The position numbers and the translations under genes were made by a program. The notes below the pieces were generated by a model that ran no database searches, was not told where the DNA came from, and saw only the letters and a list, made by a program, of their open reading frames with translations. A stretch of DNA of 48,315 nt from an uncultured Lachnospiraceae bacterium (GTDB lineage Bacteria; Bacillota; Clostridia; Lachnospirales; Lachnospiraceae), in assembly GCA_910585075.1 (NCBI GenBank), contig CAJUED010000029.1, positions 1 to 48,315 on the forward strand, written 5' to 3'. Shown piece by piece: positions 43,409 to 48,315 of the stretch. Positions within the stretch are counted from its first letter, which is position 1, and every line of letters begins with the position of its first letter.

Positions 43409-46400
43409 TCATGCCCCTGCCCGGCTCTCCAGAATCTGCCCTATTGTCGCCTTCAGTGTGTCCACCTGAATCGGCTTCGCAATGTGCGCATCCATCCCGG
43501 AAGCAATGGCATCCCGTACATCATCCGCAAAAGCATTCGCCGTCATTGCAATGATTGGTATTATCTTCGCCATAGGATGGCCGCTTGCCCGGATTGCCCT
43601 GGTGGCTTCATAGCCATTCATCACCGGCATCTGTACATCCATCAGAATCAAATCATAGCCACCGGAAGATGCATCCATAAATTTATCCACCGCCTCCTGT
43701 CCATTTTCAGCAATATCACACGCAGCACCCAGAGAACCCAGGATTTTGACTAAAATGATTCGGTTGGCCGCGATATCATCCACCACCAGAATATGTCTGC
43801 CCTTAACCACGTCAAACTCCCGGCGCTCAGGCTTATTTCTGCCGCCCATCATGCGGCGGACCGCCTCCTTAAATATGCTTATGAAGAAGGGCTTCGGCAT
43901 AAAGTCATTCACACCGATTTCCAGAGCCTCCTGCCTTATCTCCCCCCAGTCGTAAGCCGTAAGCAGAAGGATAGGAGTTCTGTCATTTTCCCTGATAATA
44001 CGGGCTGTTTGAAGGCCGCTCAAATCCGGCATTTTCCAGTCCAGTAAAATCAAATCATAGGGCTTTCCTTCCTCCCTCGCCGCGTGCACCATCCGGATGG
44101 CGCCCTCACCGTCGGTGGCGTAATCCGCAGATACTCCCTCCCTTGACATGAGCTTAACCACATTTTGGCATATATCAATCTCGTCATCCACCACAATCAT
44201 CCGGGCGATTCCGTGTTCGGCCCAGAACCTGTTGTCCTGCTCCTGCTCCTGGATATGCAAATCCAGTTCCACCACAAAGGTGCTTCCCCTGCCAGGCTTA
44301 CTTTCAACCTTGATACTGCCGCCCATCAAATCTACCAGACTCTTGGTGATAGCCATCCCCAGTCCGGTGCCCTGGATTTCATGGGTCACCCGTGTGTCTT
44401 CCCGGGTAAAGGGCTCGAAAATTACCTTCAAAAAGTCCTCGCTCATACCAAGGCCGTTGTCGCTGATTGTAAAACGGATACGGGTATAATTATCCACCAC
44501 CTGAGGCAATTCCTCCACCCCCATCACAATGGTTCCGTTTTCCGGTGTATATTTCACAGCGTTTGACAGCAGATTGATCAGAATCTGGTTGATCCGCATC
44601 TTGTCCCCCTGCAGATGCTCAAAGGTCAGGGGGGAGGATACAATGTCAAAGGTCTGGTTCTTCTCCCTGGCCTGTGGACGGATAATGGTGTTGATTTCTT
44701 CGATAATCTCGGCCAGATTCATATCCGCCAGGTTCAGCTTGGTGCTGCCGCTCTCAATTTTATTCATATCCAGCACGTCATTGATAAGGCCCAGAAGATG
44801 CTGGCTGGCAGCGTCAATGTGCTGAATGTATTCCCGAACCACATCCGGATGCTCCGCTTCATCCCGCATCAGAGTCAGGAAACCAATGATGGCGTTCATG
44901 GGCGTGCGGATATCGTGGCTGACACTGCTCAGGAACGCAGTTTTGGCCTCGCTGGCAGCCTGGGCCATGTGCAATGCATTCTCAAGGAGTGCCTTTTGCT
45001 CCTGCTCCCTGCGGACAATCTCGTCAATATTCCGAAACCCGGCCAGCACCTGGAAATCCGCCTGGCCCTCCGCCCGGTAGGACACATAGGTAAACTGATA
45101 ATTTTGGATTTCCTCCCCATCCCTGACACGGTAGGTTCCTGTGTACTCCGGCCTTTCGGCCATCACCTCTTTGAGCCGTTCCATGGAAAGGGCCTCTGTG
45201 AGATAGCCTTTATCCTCCTCCATCACCCTGTTTTCAATATATCGGTGTAAAGTTTCCGTATAGGGAAGTTCCCCCTTACTTTTCCAATCCACGCCGGGAG
45301 TCACATAGCCGTCCAGCTTCACAATCCGAATGACGGCCCTGCGCATGTTCACCGTATAGACGTTCAGGTAGTCCCGGCTCAGGGCATTGACAATTGCCAG
45401 CTGTTCCTCCAGCTCCTGTCTGGCCTGCTCCGTAGCCCCCAGAAGCCTATTTTTCCACCGGAAGCGCAGGTAGAAGAACACAATCCCGCCCACAGCCAAA
45501 GCCATCAGCACGGACAGCAGAAGAATTATCACCGGATTCGCCGACATATATCTGGTAAAAGACATGTTTTCCGGCGTCCCTGCAGTATACTTGGTTATCA
45601 GCTGACCAAGCACATCGTCCGGCGCCTGCTGAATACATTTGTTCAGGATTGTAACCAGTTCATGGTCACTACCGCCGGGGATATACATATTGAACACCGC
45701 CTGCCCGGAATCAATCATGTCGAACTGCAGGGAGTTTGTGCGGTCATTATTCACAAAATACTGGGCGGAGTAAGTTCGCAAAAAGGCAGCGTCCGTCTCC
45801 CCGCTTAAAACAGCCTGTACCGCATCTTCCGGAGCCTGGCAGGTCAATATCGCATCTGCCTTAAACTGTTCATGTTCCTCAAGCAGCCCTTCCTGCCCCT
45901 CCACAACAGCCAATGAAGATATTGCCCTGTCAAGATCCCTGCGGGTCAAAAGGGCCGTTCCTGTATTCATATATGCGTCAGTCAGAAAACCACCGTCCAC
46001 ATAATCTCTCTCTGACGCAGCGGACTGCTGCCAGTTCAGCACCACATCCACACTGCCATTTTCCCTGAGCCGTTCATATTCTTCCCTGTCCTTGGGCACC
46101 ACCATCTCATAGGACAGACCGGCCATCTCCATCAGCCTCGCAAAATATTCCGGCTGGATGCCTTTTAACTCTCCGTCCTCCACATAGGAATAAGGTTTTC
46201 TCTCAACTGCGCTGGTCACCGTAATATGCTTTTCCCCGGAAGCCACCGCCTGTATGTAATCCAGCTCCCGCTGGGTAAAGTCGGTTGCGGAGGAGCTGCT
46301 GCTTCCATAATATTTGTGTTCCAAAACATTTGCCCAATCCCCCTCGTAAAGGTTCATCTGATTTATGGCATAGTTGATTTCATCCAGAATATCCTGGTCT

Positions 46401-47083
46401 TCCTTCCGCGTAATGGCATAGAAATAGTCTATCTCTATGGTATCCAGAATTTTTTCGTTTTCCCCACGGCGCAGACTGCTGGTGAGAATTGCATCAATGG
46501 CTCCGCTCTGCAAATCCGCCTCCAGCCTACCGGTGTCATTATATACCCTGCTCTGATAGGTAAATCCGTTCTCCTGGGCAAAATCCGAAAGGCTCTGGTT
46601 CTGACTGCTCCCGGTGATGACTCCCACCGTCATACCCTCATATGTACTGTAATCCCCGGAGATAATTTCCGTGTTCTGCCCCTGAATAGACAATACCGTA
46701 CTGTTTTTCTCTATGGGGGCGGAAAAAGCAAAACTTTCCGTCCTCTGCCTGGTTTTCCTGGCGGACGTTACCACATCGATTTCGCCGTTCTTCAGCATTT
46801 CCTGCATTTCCTCCCAGGACTTGTCATAGCCCACGTACTCGAAGTTCAAATGAGAATACTGGGAAATCAGGTTCAGTAACTCAATGCCATAGCCCGTATA
46901 GACACCGTCATCGTCCCGCATATGATAGCCGTCAAAGAAGAAAACGCCCGCTTTCACCGTCCTGTTCGCCGTCTCCGTCTCCTCGGCGGAAACAGACGGA
47001 ATGTCGGATGAGCACAACAGAAAGCATATGAACAGCAATAAAATTGTTTTGACGCATGAACGCCTTCTCTGTTTTCTTTTCAT
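43409..47083 (-). CDS. BvgS-like hybrid histidine kinase with two periplasmic-binding domains and two receivers
   Basis: 1224 residues. Signal peptide (about 12-33), two SBP_bac_3 domains outside the membrane (about 40-262 and 285-505), one membrane helix (about 518-540), a PAS-like segment (about 575-700) and HisKA with VSHDIRTPMNAIIGF. HATPase (N-box LLSNAVKYTP, G1 DNGLGM, G2 GTGLGMAI) and two receivers follow, with DWKMPDLSG and DVQMPVMNGY. There is no Hpt domain. The paired binding domains resemble amino-acid or small-ligand receptors. A chemoreceptor-like role is likely. Ribosome site AAAGGA. Confidence 0.94.
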   Translation of the reverse strand: MKRKQRRRSCVKTILLLFICFLLCSSDIPSVSAEETETANRTVKAGVFFFDGYHMRDDDGVYTGYGIELLNLISQYSHLNFEYVGYDKSWEEMQEMLKNGEIDVVTSARKTRQRTESFAFSAPIEKNSTVLSIQGQNTEIISGDYSTYEGMTVGVITGSSQNQSLSDFAQENGFTYQSRVYNDTGRLEADLQSGAIDAILTSSLRRGENEKILDTIEIDYFYAITRKEDQDILDEINYAINQMNLYEGDWANVLEHKYYGSSSSSATDFTQRELDYIQAVASGEKHITVTSAVERKPYSYVEDGELKGIQPEYFARLMEMAGLSYEMVVPKDREEYERLRENGSVDVVLNWQQSAASERDYVDGGFLTDAYMNTGTALLTRRDLDRAISSLAVVEGQEGLLEEHEQFKADAILTCQAPEDAVQAVLSGETDAAFLRTYSAQYFVNNDRTNSLQFDMIDSGQAVFNMYIPGGSDHELVTILNKCIQQAPDDVLGQLITKYTAGTPENMSFTRYMSANPVIILLLSVLMALAVGGIVFFYLRFRWKNRLLGATEQARQELEEQLAIVNALSRDYLNVYTVNMRRAVIRIVKLDGYVTPGVDWKSKGELPYTETLHRYIENRVMEEDKGYLTEALSMERLKEVMAERPEYTGTYRVRDGEEIQNYQFTYVSYRAEGQADFQVLAGFRNIDEIVRREQEQKALLENALHMAQAASEAKTAFLSSVSHDIRTPMNAIIGFLTLMRDEAEHPDVVREYIQHIDAASQHLLGLINDVLDMNKIESGSTKLNLADMNLAEIIEEINTIIRPQAREKNQTFDIVSSPLTFEHLQGDKMRINQILINLLSNAVKYTPENGTIVMGVEELPQVVDNYTRIRFTISDNGLGMSEDFLKVIFEPFTREDTRVTHEIQGTGLGMAITKSLVDLMGGSIKVESKPGRGSTFVVELDLHIQEQEQDNRFWAEHGIARMIVVDDEIDICQNVVKLMSREGVSADYATDGEGAIRMVHAAREEGKPYDLILLDWKMPDLSGLQTARIIRENDRTPILLLTAYDWGEIRQEALEIGVNDFMPKPFFISIFKEAVRRMMGGRNKPERREFDVVKGRHILVVDDIAANRIILVKILGSLGAACDIAENGQEAVDKFMDASSGGYDLILMDVQMPVMNGYEATRAIRASGHPMAKIIPIIAMTANAFADDVRDAIASGMDAHIAKPIQVDTLKATIGQILESRAGA

Positions 47084-47241
47084 AATTTCAAATCCTTTTC
47101 CTGGTCCTCCATACTGCCGGCAGCCCGCAAATTATTTCCTTTTTTAATCTATGTTTTTATTATATTCCTTTCTAACTGTGCATTCAAGACAGAATCGAGA
47201 ATGCAAAGCTGACATTCTTCCTCCAAAGTCCCTGTACACAG

Positions 47242-47280
47242 AAAAAAGCCCTACGATTATCAGCGTAATCGCAAGGCTTT
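47242..47280 (-). terminator. Terminator after the NhaC gene
   Basis: The strand-minus stem AAAGCCTTGCGATTA pairs with TAATCGTAGGGCTTT with few mismatches and is followed by a T-run (TTTTTTC). It lies just after the antiporter stop codon at 47297. Confidence 0.8.
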
Positions 47281-47296
47281 CTCCATACCTTATAAA

Positions 47297-48315
47297 TCAA
47301 CCCTTGTCCTGTTCCCCCGGCAGCTTCCTTCCATACCCAAAAACCACCGCCAGCACCAGTATCACCAGCATACACAGGGAATAATAATTCACAAATGGCA
47401 CTGACCCGGGCGCAACCGCAAATTCCTCCCCGAACCCGACGGACAGCTGTGCCGGTATGACGCAGTGCACCGTCCAGGGCGCCAGAAAGCAGAACACACA
47501 TCCGGTACAGTCCATCAGATTGGCCCGGCGGTACCTGTTGACACCTGCTTTTTCACCAATTTCATTGATTAAATCTCCAAGAGCCACAATTGCCACCGAA
47601 ATAACCCCTGTCACCATGCTTAAGATACCAACGGACAGCACAATCGTCGCCTCCGTGCTTCGCTCCTTCTTTGCAAGGCGCATCAGGAACGCGCCCACCT
47701 CCTCAAAGAAACCGCTGCATTCCAGCACGCCCAAAAGGGAAAAGACCCCAATCAGCATACACACCGTCCCCGCTGTCCCGGTGATGGCCTCTATCACCGC
47801 CCCTGAAACGGAAAACCCGCCGGGAAAGGCAATCAAATCCTCCACCCTGTAAATACCGGAGAGCAGTCCGGCCGCCGCCCCCGCAAAAATCCCCCAGGCC
47901 AGGGCGGTTATCAGATGCTTCCGCATCATACAAAGAACAATGATTGCCACAGGCACCACCAACATAATCAGGCTCATCGGATTCACCGCGCCCTCCGCCG
48001 TCTCCATAGCAGGACCTCCGTCTCCGGTTCCCGCAAACAGCAGGAACAAAATAAGGGCCCCTGCCGCCGCAGGCAGACTGTAACGGGTTCTGGTCTTCAC
48101 CACCGTGCCAAGGTCCGCATGCTGGGTTGCCGAGGATGCAATCGTCGTATCCGAGATTGGCCCTAAATTATCGCCAAAGGCCGCTCCCGACACAATGGCG
48201 CCTATCATAAATTCCGGCGCTGCCCCGGCCATTACCCCTACCGGAAATAAGATTGGAACCACCACAAAGTAAGTGCCCACCGAAGTCCCCGTAGCAAAAG
48301 CCAGGAGACACGTGA
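47297..48315 (-). CDS. Na+/H+ antiporter NhaC family (5' part outside window)
   Basis: At least 339 residues on the minus strand; the frame stays open to the last base (LLAFATGTSVGTYFVVVPILFP), so the true start lies beyond 48315. An in-frame GTG at 48280 is not a convincing start. At least eight hydrophobic helices are seen, and the SFATGT/S-like block and GAAFGDNLGPISDTT are hallmarks of NhaC-type exchangers. It moves Na+ or an organic acid against H+. The C-terminus ends GYGRKLPGEQDKG. Terminator at 47242-47280. Confidence 0.9.
   Translation of the reverse strand, partial: TCLLAFATGTSVGTYFVVVPILFPVGVMAGAAPEFMIGAIVSGAAFGDNLGPISDTTIASSATQHADLGTVVKTRTRYSLPAAAGALILFLLFAGTGDGGPAMETAEGAVNPMSLIMLVVPVAIIVLCMMRKHLITALAWGIFAGAAAGLLSGIYRVEDLIAFPGGFSVSGAVIEAITGTAGTVCMLIGVFSLLGVLECSGFFEEVGAFLMRLAKKERSTEATIVLSVGILSMVTGVISVAIVALGDLINEIGEKAGVNRYRRANLMDCTGCVFCFLAPWTVHCVIPAQLSVGFGEEFAVAPGSVPFVNYYSLCMLVILVLAVVFGYGRKLPGEQDKG

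Overview
The window reads as chromosome of a Gram-positive Clostridia, most likely a gut-type Lachnospiraceae. Reasons: AGGAGG-type ribosome sites, many lipoboxes, FtsX/Vex-like ABC exporters, hybrid sensor kinases, LplB/LplC-type sugar permeases with lipoprotein binding proteins, a NhaC-type antiporter and moderate GC. I cannot name the genus. I see no rRNA, tRNA, CRISPR array or prophage. Starts given here were moved where a good ribosome site favours an internal ATG.

Region by region. (1) 115-759: a HAD phosphatase. (2) 854-7806: a Vex/Mac-like export module on the minus strand (two FtsX permeases, one ATPase, two paralogous lipoproteins), divergent from its probable two-component system. 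Between them lies a highly structured 313-base leader/promoter region. (3) 7918-9886: a BlaI repressor and an M56 (BlaR1-like) membrane protease fused to an outer GLUG-like domain, with a repeated operator. (4) 10194-18000: a DUF1266 lipoprotein, a PlsC acyltransferase, a coiled-coil protein, a small lipoprotein, an FtsH paralog and a DUF4091 protein. (5) 18151-28785: a hybrid kinase, a 2-hydroxyacid dehydrogenase, an L,D-transpeptidase, an orphan solute-binding lipoprotein, an AAA/DUF4143 ATPase and a ferredoxin-type aldo/keto reductase. (6) 28996-40689: a catabolic island with a LacI regulator, a sugar ABC importer, two SDR dehydrogenases, two VOC proteins, an AraC regulator, a cytoplasmic PD40 propeller, a Gfo/Idh/MocA oxidoreductase and an isomerase/epimerase-like TIM barrel. 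(7) 40811-41015: a transposase relic. (8) 41363-48315: a peroxiredoxin, a MATE exporter, a BvgS-like hybrid kinase and a NhaC antiporter cut by the window edge.

The island in (6) is the best candidate for an undescribed system. It imports a small ligand and has four oxidoreductases, an isomerase-like lyase candidate and two VOC proteins, but no recognisable glycoside hydrolase and no sugar kinase. This content fits oxidation followed by elimination or deglycosylation, as known for DgpA/DgpC-type C-glycoside cleavage, better than hydrolysis. Short sequence motifs recur upstream of several of its transcription units, suggesting one regulon.

The second most interesting item is the leader of lipoprotein 4862-5509. 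A 9-base hairpin loop there is exactly complementary to the 9 bases just before the ribosome site.
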